Source of the DNA: Prevotella sp. UBA6447
GTDB taxonomy: Bacteria > Bacteroidota > Bacteroidia > Bacteroidales > Bacteroidaceae
Reading direction: 5' to 3'
DNA: 45,854 nucleotides
Assembly (NCBI GenBank): GCA_002437115.1
Contig: DJOD01000023.1
Location: 1 to 45,854, forward strand
Made by a program: the position numbers and the translations under genes. Numbering within the stretch: the stretch's first letter is position 1; every line of letters begins with the position of its first letter. This document shows positions 7,946-15,941 of the stretch, in pieces. The notes below the pieces were generated by a model. That model had not been told where the DNA came from. It did not search any database and was given only the letters and a program-made list of their open reading frames with translations.

Positions 7946-8860
7946 TTAGAACAACTTTGCGGGGTAAACGCCCTCATCGACGAGCTTTTGGATCTTCTCC
8001 ACAACGCTGGGACGGTCGGCAGAATAGGTCACGCCAAACCACTTGCTGGTGGTGTCGAGCACCTCGCAGGTGGCCACACCCGTGTGGATGAGCTTGTCGA
8101 CAACCCAAGGGATGAGATATTCGGCCTTGGGATTGCTCTTCGTGGTGGGAGCGTCGAGAAACTCCTTGAAATACTTGTCGCTGTACTCAAAATAGTCGGG
8201 AGTAAAGCCCCACACGTTCATGCTGACGGGAGTGTTGTCGGGTATGCTGACCCACTCGCCCTTTTCGTCCTTGAAAGCTACTTTGCCGTCAGCCTTGCGC
8301 TCAATCTCTGTGCGCTCCACGCAGCTTGTGAGGTGCCCGTTCTCGTTCTTGGCACACACGCCACGCGACACCGTTCCGTTGTCGCTCAAAGTGTTGCTCA
8401 CGCGGAAACCAACCATGGCATAGGTGTTCTTGCTGTTCTCGGGCAGGTTGGCCAGGTATTTGCCGATGACCTGGAAGCAGTCGCGGTTGTAGAAATCGTC
8501 GCAGTTGATCACGCAGAAAGGCTCATGGATGGCATCCTTGGCCATCATCACCGCGTGGTTGGTGCCCCATGGCTTGGTGCGTCCGTCAGGAACTTGGTAT
8601 CCCTCCGGCAACTTGTCGAGGCTCTGGAAGACGAGCTCGCAAGGTATCTTGCCCTCGTACTTGGAGAGAATCTTGTCGCGGAAGTCTTGCTCAAAGTCCT
8701 TGCGGATCACCCAGACAATCTTTCCGAAGCCAGCCTGAATGGCATCATAGATGCTGTAATCCATGATGGTCTCGCCGTTGGGTCCCAGGCCGTCCAACTG
8801 CTTCAGGCCACCGTAGCGGCTGCCCATGCCAGCTGCCAGAAGTAACAATGTAGGTTTCAT
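7946..8860 (-). CDS. Sugar-phosphate nucleotidyltransferase family protein
   Basis: A 304-residue cytosolic NTP_transferase protein. The nucleotide-binding signature LAAGMGSRYGGLKQ is at 8-21, PWGTNHAVM at 97-105, and the metal-binding NCDDFYNRD at 119-127. Such enzymes couple a sugar 1-phosphate to NTP to give an NDP-sugar and pyrophosphate. It differs from true GalU and RmlA in its later motifs, so I cannot name the sugar or the nucleotide. It is a single-gene unit ended by a strong terminator and lies downstream of the DUF3127 gene (35-bp gap), with which it could be co-transcribed. Confidence 0.85.
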   Translation of the reverse strand: MKPTLLLLAAGMGSRYGGLKQLDGLGPNGETIMDYSIYDAIQAGFGKIVWVIRKDFEQDFRDKILSKYEGKIPCELVFQSLDKLPEGYQVPDGRTKPWGTNHAVMMAKDAIHEPFCVINCDDFYNRDCFQVIGKYLANLPENSKNTYAMVGFRVSNTLSDNGTVSRGVCAKNENGHLTSCVERTEIERKADGKVAFKDEKGEWVSIPDNTPVSMNVWGFTPDYFEYSDKYFKEFLDAPTTKSNPKAEYLIPWVVDKLIHTGVATCEVLDTTSKWFGVTYSADRPSVVEKIQKLVDEGVYPAKLF

Positions 8861-8895
8861 GATGATAATATTTTTGAGATGATAATAGCTTGTGA

Positions 8896-9321
8896 TTAGA
8901 AGGGCAGGTCATCGCCGTTGTCACTTGATGCGCCACCAGCCAAGGGGTCAGCCTGAGATGTGGGGGCGCTGGGTGCCGAGCCCAGTGTGCTGCCAGTTTG
9001 CGTGGGCTGTGCGCCCGTGTTCACGGCATTGGGGTCGATGTGATCGACGCGGAAGGCGCGGATGTCGTTGAAGTATCGGTCCTGCCAAGCGCGGGCATTG
9101 ATGTCGAGCCAAACGTGGACGGTGTCGCCCTGGTGGATATTGAACTGCTCAATGCGATCAGCACCAAACACGTTGAAAAGGCAGGTGCGGGGGTAAGCAT
9201 CGCGTGTCTGTATGACGAAATCCTGTGATTTCCACGGATTTCCGCTCGATTTGGATACGCCCTCTCTTGGGGGATACTCCTTAATGATCACACCCTCTAC
9301 TTCTATTCCTTGTAATGCCAT
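8896..9321 (-). CDS. DUF3127 protein with SSB-like acidic tail
   Basis: A 141-residue protein. The first ~95 residues match the DUF3127 family of Bacteroidota (EVEGVIIKEYPPREG, WKSQDFVIQTRDAYPR, HVWLDINARAW), small beta-rich proteins thought to resemble OB-folds. Residues ~96-130 are a Gly/Ser/Thr/Gln/Pro-rich linker, and the protein ends GDDLPF. This layout, OB-like core, flexible linker, acidic tip ending in Pro-Phe, is that of single-stranded DNA-binding protein. DNA binding is an inference from this likeness. It is divergent from dnaN, and has its own predicted promoter. Confidence 0.85.
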   Translation of the reverse strand: MALQGIEVEGVIIKEYPPREGVSKSSGNPWKSQDFVIQTRDAYPRTCLFNVFGADRIEQFNIHQGDTVHVWLDINARAWQDRYFNDIRAFRVDHIDPNAVNTGAQPTQTGSTLGSAPSAPTSQADPLAGGASSDNGDDLPF

Positions 9322-9361
9322 TTTTGTGAAATTGTTATTTTATTCTTACTTGTTTATGTTG

Positions 9362-9393
9362 CGAAATTACGCAATTTATCAATAAACAACAAA
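9362..9393 (-). promoter_or_regulatory. Promoter of the DUF3127 gene
   Basis: On the minus strand TTTG (complement of 9390-9393), 20 bp, then TAATTTCG (complement of 9362-9369). One base differs from TAnnTTTG. It gives a leader of about 35 nt. Confidence 0.5.
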
Positions 9394-9438
9394 CTTTCCA
9401 CAGACAAAATTCAAAAAAAACAAAAAAATATGGACTGC

Positions 9439-9471
9439 TTCGCCTGTTATCCTTTTTTATTTGTATCTTTG
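9439..9471 (+). promoter_or_regulatory. Promoter of dnaN
   Basis: A perfect -7 element TATCTTTG at 9464-9471 with a weak -33 (TTCG at 9439-9442, 21-bp spacer). The predicted start lies about 35 nt ahead of the dnaN ATG. Confidence 0.55.
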
Positions 9472-9510
9472 CCTATAGTTAGACAAGAATCGAAACAAAC
9501 AAATATATTC

Positions 9511-10635
9511 ATGAGATTTACGCTTTCCAGTACGGCTCTCAATGCCAAGCTGCAGGTCCTGTCAAAGGTCATCAGCAGCAAGAACTCCCTGCCCATCCTC
9601 GAGAGTTTTCTTTTTGAGGTCAACAACGGCCAACTCTTCATCACCAGTTCCGACAGTGAGAACGTCATGAAGTCGTCTCTGCCGCTCGACCAGTTTGATG
9701 CCGACGGGGCATTTGCCGTGCCTTGCCGCACGATTCTCGATGCCATGAAGGAATTGCCCGAGCAGCCCGTCACGTTTGAGGTGGACTTGCAAACCTTTGA
9801 GGTGAGCGTTGGCTACCAGGGCGGTGAGTATCATTTCACCGCGCAAAACGCCGAGGAATATCCCCAAACGCCACAGTTGGCCAATGACCTCACTGAGGTA
9901 ACCATCGACGCCAGTGTGTTGGTCGACAACATAAACCGCACGATGTTTGCCACCGACAACAACGAGATACGCCCGGTGATGAACGGCATCTATTTCGATC
10001 TCACGGCCGACTGTCTCGCGTTTGTGGCAAGCGATGGCCACAAGCTCGTGCGTTGTCGATACTATGGCATCAAGAGTGACACGCCAGCCTCATTCATCCT
10101 GCCGAAGAAACCGGCCACGCTCCTCAAGAACGGGCTTGGGCGCGACAGCGGTGACGTGGTCGTCAAGTTCAACAAGCAGTCGGCCGAGATTCACTTTGAC
10201 GAGGGTGTCCTCACCTGCCGCCTCATCGAGGGTGTCTTTCCCAACTACAACGCCGCCATACCCGCTGACAACCCCAACGTGGTGTCTGTCGACCGCAAGG
10301 CGTTCATCAGTGCCATCCGCCGCGTGCTCCCCTTTGCGAGCATGAGCAGCCAGCTGGTGCGCTTCCGTCTTAGCGCGGGCACGCTGGAGCTCTCTTCGGA
10401 AGACATTGATTTCGCCACCAGCGCCAAGGAGACGTTGGTCTGCGACTATGCGGGGCAGAACATGCAAATCGGGTTCCGCGGCGACTTCCTGCTTGAGATA
10501 CTCAACGCCATGGAGACCGACGAGGTGAAGATCCAATTGGGCGACCCCAGCCGAGCAGGGGTTGTGTTGCCCGCAGAGCAACCGGCAAACACGGATGTGC
10601 TGATGCTTATCATGCCCCTGTTGCTCAACGACTAA
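9511..10635 (+). CDS. dnaN: DNA polymerase III sliding clamp, beta subunit
   Basis: The 374-residue product is the ring-forming processivity clamp of the replicative polymerase. It starts MRFTLSSTALNAKLQVLSKV and shows the three-domain clamp pattern with family blocks such as LPILESFLFEV, FAVPCRTILDAMKELPEQPV, TMFATDNNEIRPVMNGIYF, FVASDGHKLVR, EGVFPNYNAAIP, and near the end GFRGDFLLEIL with a C-terminal LIMPLLLND in place of the usual MPMR-type ending. The frame is open 27 codons further upstream, but that part overlaps the promoter, so ATG 9511 is chosen. It heads a plus-strand series with an exonuclease, porD and recN. Confidence 0.96.
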   Translation: MRFTLSSTALNAKLQVLSKVISSKNSLPILESFLFEVNNGQLFITSSDSENVMKSSLPLDQFDADGAFAVPCRTILDAMKELPEQPVTFEVDLQTFEVSVGYQGGEYHFTAQNAEEYPQTPQLANDLTEVTIDASVLVDNINRTMFATDNNEIRPVMNGIYFDLTADCLAFVASDGHKLVRCRYYGIKSDTPASFILPKKPATLLKNGLGRDSGDVVVKFNKQSAEIHFDEGVLTCRLIEGVFPNYNAAIPADNPNVVSVDRKAFISAIRRVLPFASMSSQLVRFRLSAGTLELSSEDIDFATSAKETLVCDYAGQNMQIGFRGDFLLEILNAMETDEVKIQLGDPSRAGVVLPAEQPANTDVLMLIMPLLLND

Positions 10636-10645
10636 ATAGATTAAC

Positions 10646-11536
10646 ATGAGACTCAACCTTACAAAGCCTTTAGTCGTCTTCGACCTGGAGACGACGGGGC
10701 TTGACATGGTCCACGACAGGATCATCCAGATTTCTTACGTGAAAGTGATGCCCAATGGTGAGGAGAAGCGAGCCAGCATCTTCGTGAACCCAGGAAAGCC
10801 CATCCCATTGGAAGTGCAGCGGCTTACGGGAATTACCGATGAGCGCGTGAAGGGGGAGAAGACATTCAAGGAAATAGCCAAGTCGCTGGTAGCCGAGTTT
10901 ACAGGCTGCGACTTCGCTGGCTACAACTCCAACCGCTTCGATGTGCCCATGCTGGCCGAGGAGTTCTCGCGGGCAGGTGTTGACTTCGACTTCTCGAAGT
11001 GCCGCCTGATCGACGCGCAGACCATCTACCACAAGCGCGAGCCGCGCAACCTGGCGGCAGCCTATCGCTTCTACACGGGCAACAAGATGGAAGACGATTT
11101 CCAGGCTCACCGGGCCGACCAAGATGCCGAAGCCACCTACCGCGTGTTGATGGGTGAGCTCGACAAGTATGCGGCCGACAAGGTGGAGGATCCCGAGCTC
11201 GCCCTTCCCAACGACATGGACGTGCTGGCCGAAGAGTCGAAGATGAACGACAATGTTGACTTCGCCGGACGCATGGTTTGGCAAGAGATGAAGGACAAGG
11301 ACGGCAACACGCTCACCGACAAGGATGGCAAGCCCCGCAAGCAGGAAGTGTTCAACTTCGGCAAGTACAAGGGCTGGGTGGTTACCGATGTGCTGCATCG
11401 CGACCCGCACTATTTCGAGTGGATTCTCTCCAGCGACTTCACCTTGAACACCAAGCAGGTGCTCACACGCATCCGCCTGCGCGAGGCCAAGCTCAACATG
11501 AATGCCTCGTCATCGGGCAACAAGTTGTCGAAATAG
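10646..11536 (+). CDS. 3'-5' exonuclease, DnaQ-like with ExoX-type C-terminal domain
   Basis: A 296-residue DEDDh exonuclease lying 10 bp after dnaN. The catalytic set is visible: Asp13 and Glu15 in FDLETTGL, Asp99 in NSNRFDVP, His155 and Asp160 in HRADQDAEAT. Residues about 236-270 (FNFGKYKGWVVTDVL, then DPHYFEWIL) match the small C-terminal module seen in ExoX-like exonucleases. It may serve as a proofreading or repair exonuclease; the tight link to the clamp gene supports a replication role. This gene order with dnaN recurs in Bacteroidales. Exact partner polymerase is not shown by sequence. Confidence 0.9.
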   Translation: MRLNLTKPLVVFDLETTGLDMVHDRIIQISYVKVMPNGEEKRASIFVNPGKPIPLEVQRLTGITDERVKGEKTFKEIAKSLVAEFTGCDFAGYNSNRFDVPMLAEEFSRAGVDFDFSKCRLIDAQTIYHKREPRNLAAAYRFYTGNKMEDDFQAHRADQDAEATYRVLMGELDKYAADKVEDPELALPNDMDVLAEESKMNDNVDFAGRMVWQEMKDKDGNTLTDKDGKPRKQEVFNFGKYKGWVVTDVLHRDPHYFEWILSSDFTLNTKQVLTRIRLREAKLNMNASSSGNKLSK

Positions 11537-11552
11537 TTATAACATTAAGCCT

Positions 11553-12461
11553 ATGCGTCATCTTCTCATGGCTATGCTCAGCCTTTTGTCCTTCTCGTCC
11601 ATCTCCTCAAGGGCGCAGGAGCTCAATGCCAAGATTACCATCAACCACAACCAGATACAGGGTACCGACGCCTCGGTCTTTGACAACTTGCAGCAGACGC
11701 TCGAACAGTTTGTCAACGAGAGGCAATGGACAAACCTGCAGTTCCAAAAGAATGAGCGCATAGACTGCAATTTCAATATCACCGTCACCAAGTATGACCA
11801 AGCGTCGGGATTGTTCACCTGTAAGACCCTTATACAGGCCAACCGCCCCGTGTACAATTCTTCGTACACCACAACCTTATATAATAATACCGACAACAAC
11901 TTTGACTTCAAGTTTGCGCAGTTCGACCAGCTCGACTTCAACGAGGAGACGATTGACAACCAGTTGACGGCTCTTTTTGCCTATTACGCTTACCTCATCA
12001 TCGGCCTCGACCTCGACAGTTTCTCGCCCATGGGTGGGGAGGATGTGCTGCAACGCTGCATGAACCTTACCAACAACGCGCAGAACCTGGAGTTCACAGG
12101 TTGGAAGTCGTTTGACAACGACCGCAACCGTTTTGCCATCATCAACGATTATCTCGACGGTGGTATGAAAGCCTTTAGGCAATTGCAATACGACTATTAC
12201 CGGAAAGGACTTGACGAGATGGCCAACAACGCGGAGCGCGGAAGGACGGAAATCACGACCGCCCTCGAAAACAACCTCAAGAAATGTCACGAGGACAAGC
12301 CTTTAAGCCAATGGCCTGCCATCTGGACAGACTACAAGCGCGACGAGCTGGCTTCCATCTACAAGGGAAAAGGTACGCAAAAGGAAAAGGAGACGGTCTA
12401 CGATATCCTTTTCTCCATCAACGCCTCTCAAAACAATGCTTGGGAAAAAATCAAGCAATAA
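11553..12461 (+). CDS. porD: DUF4835 protein, PorD-like type IX secretion component
   Basis: A 302-residue exported protein beginning with a signal peptide (MRHLLMAMLSLLSFSSISSRAQ, cleavage expected near residue 22). The rest matches the DUF4835 family: LNAKITINHNQIQGTD, NERIDCNF, YAYLIIGLDLDSFSPMGG and a C-terminal LFSINASQNNAWEKIKQ. The family includes PorD of Porphyromonas, which is needed for type IX secretion; that functional link is family knowledge and may not hold here. ATG 11553 is chosen because it gives the signal peptide, 16 bp after the exonuclease stop. It is followed 2 bp later by recN. Confidence 0.82.
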   Translation: MRHLLMAMLSLLSFSSISSRAQELNAKITINHNQIQGTDASVFDNLQQTLEQFVNERQWTNLQFQKNERIDCNFNITVTKYDQASGLFTCKTLIQANRPVYNSSYTTTLYNNTDNNFDFKFAQFDQLDFNEETIDNQLTALFAYYAYLIIGLDLDSFSPMGGEDVLQRCMNLTNNAQNLEFTGWKSFDNDRNRFAIINDYLDGGMKAFRQLQYDYYRKGLDEMANNAERGRTEITTALENNLKKCHEDKPLSQWPAIWTDYKRDELASIYKGKGTQKEKETVYDILFSINASQNNAWEKIKQ

Positions 12462-12463
12462 CA

Positions 12464-14125
12464 ATGCTGAAACAATTATACGTCAAGGACTTTACGCTCA
12501 TCGATGAGCTGAACATCGATTTCCATCCCGGTTTCTCCGTCATAACGGGCGAAACGGGTGCTGGAAAGAGCATCATCCTGGGTGCATTGCACCTCCTGCT
12601 GGGGCAAAGGGCTGACAGCAAGCAAATCAAGAGTGGCTGCAAGAAATGTGTCGTTGAGGCGCATTTCGATCTCTCCCACTACGACATGGAGGATTTCTTC
12701 ACGCGCAACAACATCGACTATGATGCCACTGACTGCATTGTGCGTCGTGAGGTGAGTGCCAGTGGAAAGAGCCGGGCCTTCATCAACGACACGCCTGTCA
12801 GCCTGAATGTCATGCGCGACTTGGGCGAGCAGTTGGTCGACATACACAGCCAGCACCAAAACCTGCTGCTCCAAAAGGAGGATTTCCAGCTGAATGTTGT
12901 CGACATCATAGCGAAAGACGCGCAGTTGTTGAACCATTGCAAAACTTCATTTGGCCGATACCAAGAGGCCAAGACGGCTTATGCCAATTTCCAGAGGCAA
13001 TGTGAAAAGGCACGCGAAAACGAGGATTTCCTGCGCTTCCAACACGCTGAGCTCGACAAGGCTGCTCTGCAAGTGGGCGAGCAAGAGGACCTCGAACAGC
13101 GCTCCACGCTGCTTACCCACGCCGAAGGCATCAAAAGTTCCCTCTACCACGCCGCTGCCGCGCTGAGCGGCGACGAGGCGGGATGCCTCGGTTCGCTCAG
13201 CGAGGCTATCGACACCCTGCGTGGGATAGAGGCTGTTTATCCAGATGTCAAGGGACTGGCCGACCGCCTCGATACGGCCTATATCGAGCTGAAAGACATT
13301 TCACAAGATGTGGACGGACGCAAAGACAGCATCGATTATGACCCTGCCGAGCTGGAGCAGATCAACGAGCGGCTCGATATGCTCAATTCTTTGTTACACA
13401 AATATCATGCCGCCAACATTGAGGAGCTCATCAGTACCCGCGACAAACTGGCCGAAGAGTTGGGTAACATTGACGGGGGCGACGAGCAATTGGATATCCT
13501 CAAGAAGCAAGTCGACAAGACCCTGGCCGACTACATGGCCCTTGCCAACCAGTTGTCGTCCATCCGCCGTAAGGCAGCCGAAAGTGTGCAGGAAGAGATG
13601 AAAAAGCGTTTGCAACCCTTGGGCATTCCTAATGTGCGCTTCTCCATTGATTTCCAGCAACGAGAGCCTTCGCCAACAGGCACCGACAAGGTGGCTTTTC
13701 TTTTTAGCGCAAACACCAGTTCACCCCTTCAGCCTGTGTCGCAGGTCGCCTCAGGAGGAGAGATTGCCAGGGTCATGCTGTCACTCAAGGCCATGATTAG
13801 CGGTGCCGTGAAGTTGCCGACCATCATCTTTGATGAGATAGACACGGGTGTCAGTGGGCGCGTGGCCGAAAAGATGGCGCAAATCATGGAAGAGATGGGC
13901 GAGAACCATCGTCAGGTTATCTCCATCACCCACCTGCCTCAGATTGCGGCAATGGGTTCCACCCATTATAAGGTAAGCAAGGAAGAGACCGACCATGGTA
14001 CGACGAGCCGCATGACTATGCTGTCTGAGGCCGACCGTGTGCGCGAGATTGCGCAGATGCTTAGCGGCAGCAGCATCACGGAGGCTGCCATCGAAAATGC
14101 GAAGGCACTATTAGGCAAGAAATGA
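12464..14125 (+). CDS. recN: DNA repair ATPase RecN
   Basis: SMC-like ATPase of 553 residues that holds DNA ends in double-strand-break repair. Walker A GETGAGKS is at 29-36, the ABC signature ASGGEIARVMLSLK at about 419-432, Walker B TIIFDEIDTGVSG at about 443-455, and SITHLPQIAAM follows. The long middle part is coiled-coil-like and rich in Glu, Gln and Lys. The frame is open 60 codons upstream inside porD, but ATG 12464, 2 bp past the porD stop, gives the family N-terminus MLKQLYVKDFTLIDEL. Assignment is secure. Confidence 0.95.
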   Translation: MLKQLYVKDFTLIDELNIDFHPGFSVITGETGAGKSIILGALHLLLGQRADSKQIKSGCKKCVVEAHFDLSHYDMEDFFTRNNIDYDATDCIVRREVSASGKSRAFINDTPVSLNVMRDLGEQLVDIHSQHQNLLLQKEDFQLNVVDIIAKDAQLLNHCKTSFGRYQEAKTAYANFQRQCEKARENEDFLRFQHAELDKAALQVGEQEDLEQRSTLLTHAEGIKSSLYHAAAALSGDEAGCLGSLSEAIDTLRGIEAVYPDVKGLADRLDTAYIELKDISQDVDGRKDSIDYDPAELEQINERLDMLNSLLHKYHAANIEELISTRDKLAEELGNIDGGDEQLDILKKQVDKTLADYMALANQLSSIRRKAAESVQEEMKKRLQPLGIPNVRFSIDFQQREPSPTGTDKVAFLFSANTSSPLQPVSQVASGGEIARVMLSLKAMISGAVKLPTIIFDEIDTGVSGRVAEKMAQIMEEMGENHRQVISITHLPQIAAMGSTHYKVSKEETDHGTTSRMTMLSEADRVREIAQMLSGSSITEAAIENAKALLGKK

Positions 14126-14170
14126 TTCCTGTTTTTTTCACACATTTAAAATAACGAGTTTGATAGTAAG

Positions 14171-15841
14171 ATGAAACATAGGATTGTTACATGGCTTCTT
14201 CTGATGATAGGAGCCATCACGTGCACAATGGCACAACCTGCTTCAGTAAAAAAAGTGGCAGCAAGTGTTTTCTCCTTGACCACGTACAATAAGAACGGCG
14301 ATATCATGGCGACAACACACGGTGTATTTGTCGGAAAAAATGGTGAGTCCATGGCCATGTGGTGGCCCTTGATGGGCGCTGATCACGCCGTGGCTGTCGA
14401 TGCAAAAGGTAATAAGCACGTCGTAGAAGTCATGATGGGAATATCCGAATCGTATGACGTGTGCCTGTTCCGCGTCAAGGGAGCAGTGCCTGCTTCCCTG
14501 GAGCTTGTCACTGACACCACACCAGCGACCACGACCTATGCCGTTGGTTATGACCTCAAAAAGCCTGCGTTTAAGAAACTGGCACCTGTGCGGACGGAGA
14601 AGTTCATGACGACCAACAACTATTACGTGTTCAAGGACGAGGATGTGTCGGGCAACGACTTGGGTTGCCCAGTCGTCAACGAGCAAGGACAGCTCTTGGG
14701 CATCATGCAACGCCCAGCCGATGGTGGTCAGGCCTACTCTGCTGATGCCAGAATCATCAAGTCATTCAAAATCAGTGGGTTGTCTCTCAACGACCGTACC
14801 TTTCGTGCCACGGGCATACGAACCGCCCTTCCTACCGACCAGCAGCAAGCCACGCTGACGCTGATGCTTGCCCAGCAGCAAGGCGACTCCGTTCGCCTGG
14901 AGCAATACGTCAACGACTTCATCACGGCGTTCCCCGCTGCAACCGAAGGCTACACGGCCTTGGCCGAGATGTATGTGAGTCGGCGAAAGTTGGCCGAGGC
15001 TGATGAGGTTCTGCAAAAGGAAGTGAAATGCGCAGCAAGCAAAGATGAGGCCTACTACGACTACGCGCGGCTCGTTTACCAATCGACGGTGTTCAAGGTC
15101 GACACCACTTACACGGCATGGAACTTGCAAAAAGCCCTGGAGCTGTCAGAACAGGCTTCCAAGCTGTCCTCCCAGCCCATTTATAAGCACCAGCAGGCGC
15201 AGATCATCTACGCACAAGGTAACTACGAAAAGGCTCTCAACCTGTTCACGGACTTGCAAAAGACCGAACTGGGAAAGAATGGGGAAGTCTATTATGAGGC
15301 AGCCCAATGCAAGACCAAACTGAAAGCCCCACAGGCTGAGGTCTTGCAATTGCTCGACTCGGCCGTGTCCGTACAAGACGGTGTGATCTCAGCCCCCTAC
15401 GTGTTGGCACGTGGACGATTCTATGATGTGGCGGGAGAATATCGCAAGGCGTTCATGGATTACTTGAAGTATGACACGCTGATGCACATGAATGCCTCTG
15501 CTGACTTCTACTATTTACGCTTCCAGTGCGGCATGAAGCTCCGTCAATACCAGGTGGCGCTCAATGACATCGCCCATGCCATCGTGCTCAACCGCAACGA
15601 GCCCACCTACTACGCGGAGATGGCCAGCTTGCAGCTTCGGGTCAACCAGCTTGCGGATGCCATCAAGACCTGTGACATGGCCCTGCCCTTGGCTCCCGAT
15701 TACGCGGACCTCTATGTCATCAAGGGTGTGGCGTCTTGTGAGCTTGGCAAGAAGGAAGACGGGCTCGCCGCCCTGAAGAAAGCTCAGGAACTGGGCGACG
15801 ATCGTGCTCCACAGCTCATAGAGAAATACCAGAAGAAATAA
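14171..15841 (+). CDS. Exported trypsin-fold pseudoprotease with TPR repeats
   Basis: A 556-residue protein with a signal peptide (to about MAQ, residue 21). Residues ~25-210 follow the layout of a trypsin-like (HtrA-type) domain: VFVGKNGESMAM, then VCLFRVKG, and VSGNDLGCPVVNEQGQLLGIM. The motifs align to the usual TNxHV and GNSGGPV segments, but the histidine position reads WWPLMG and the serine position is not Ser, so the domain seems catalytically dead. Residues ~225-556 are helical repeats of TPR type (for example EGYTALAEMYVSRRKLAEAD, QAQIIYAQGNYEKALNLF, ADLYVIKGVASCELGKKEDG). It is probably a periplasmic binding or scaffold protein. Annotation as 'serine protease' would mislead. Convergent with the next gene. 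Confidence 0.8.
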   Translation: MKHRIVTWLLLMIGAITCTMAQPASVKKVAASVFSLTTYNKNGDIMATTHGVFVGKNGESMAMWWPLMGADHAVAVDAKGNKHVVEVMMGISESYDVCLFRVKGAVPASLELVTDTTPATTTYAVGYDLKKPAFKKLAPVRTEKFMTTNNYYVFKDEDVSGNDLGCPVVNEQGQLLGIMQRPADGGQAYSADARIIKSFKISGLSLNDRTFRATGIRTALPTDQQQATLTLMLAQQQGDSVRLEQYVNDFITAFPAATEGYTALAEMYVSRRKLAEADEVLQKEVKCAASKDEAYYDYARLVYQSTVFKVDTTYTAWNLQKALELSEQASKLSSQPIYKHQQAQIIYAQGNYEKALNLFTDLQKTELGKNGEVYYEAAQCKTKLKAPQAEVLQLLDSAVSVQDGVISAPYVLARGRFYDVAGEYRKAFMDYLKYDTLMHMNASADFYYLRFQCGMKLRQYQVALNDIAHAIVLNRNEPTYYAEMASLQLRVNQLADAIKTCDMALPLAPDYADLYVIKGVASCELGKKEDGLAALKKAQELGDDRAPQLIEKYQKK

Positions 15842-15855
15842 ACAGACAACGTATT

Positions 15856-15899
15856 AACGCAAGGAGGCTGCAACCAAACGGTTGCAGCCTCCTTGCGTT
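15856..15899. terminator. 20-bp perfect inverted repeat between convergent genes, likely bidirectional terminator
   Basis: AACGCAAGGAGGCTGCAACC (15856-15875), loop AAAC, and its exact reverse complement at 15880-15899. It lies 15 bp after the TPR protein stop and 43 bp past the end of the convergent barrel protein. The T-tract is short on both strands (TTTA on plus), so termination is likely but not textbook. Confidence 0.7.
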
Positions 15900-15941
15900 T
15901 ACGCGTTGTGGGCAGGTAGCCTCCCAAACAACTTATTCATT

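Noticed and set aside
7937..8845. A 302-codon plus-strand frame opposite the nucleotidyltransferase gene
   Set aside because: It is the mirror of a gene with clear motifs; high GC at third positions opens antisense frames here. Its translation has no family features.
9322..9510. Replication origin beside dnaN
   Set aside because: Only one weak DnaA-box-like TTTCCACA is seen, there is no dnaA gene, and the AT-rich gap is explained by two promoters.
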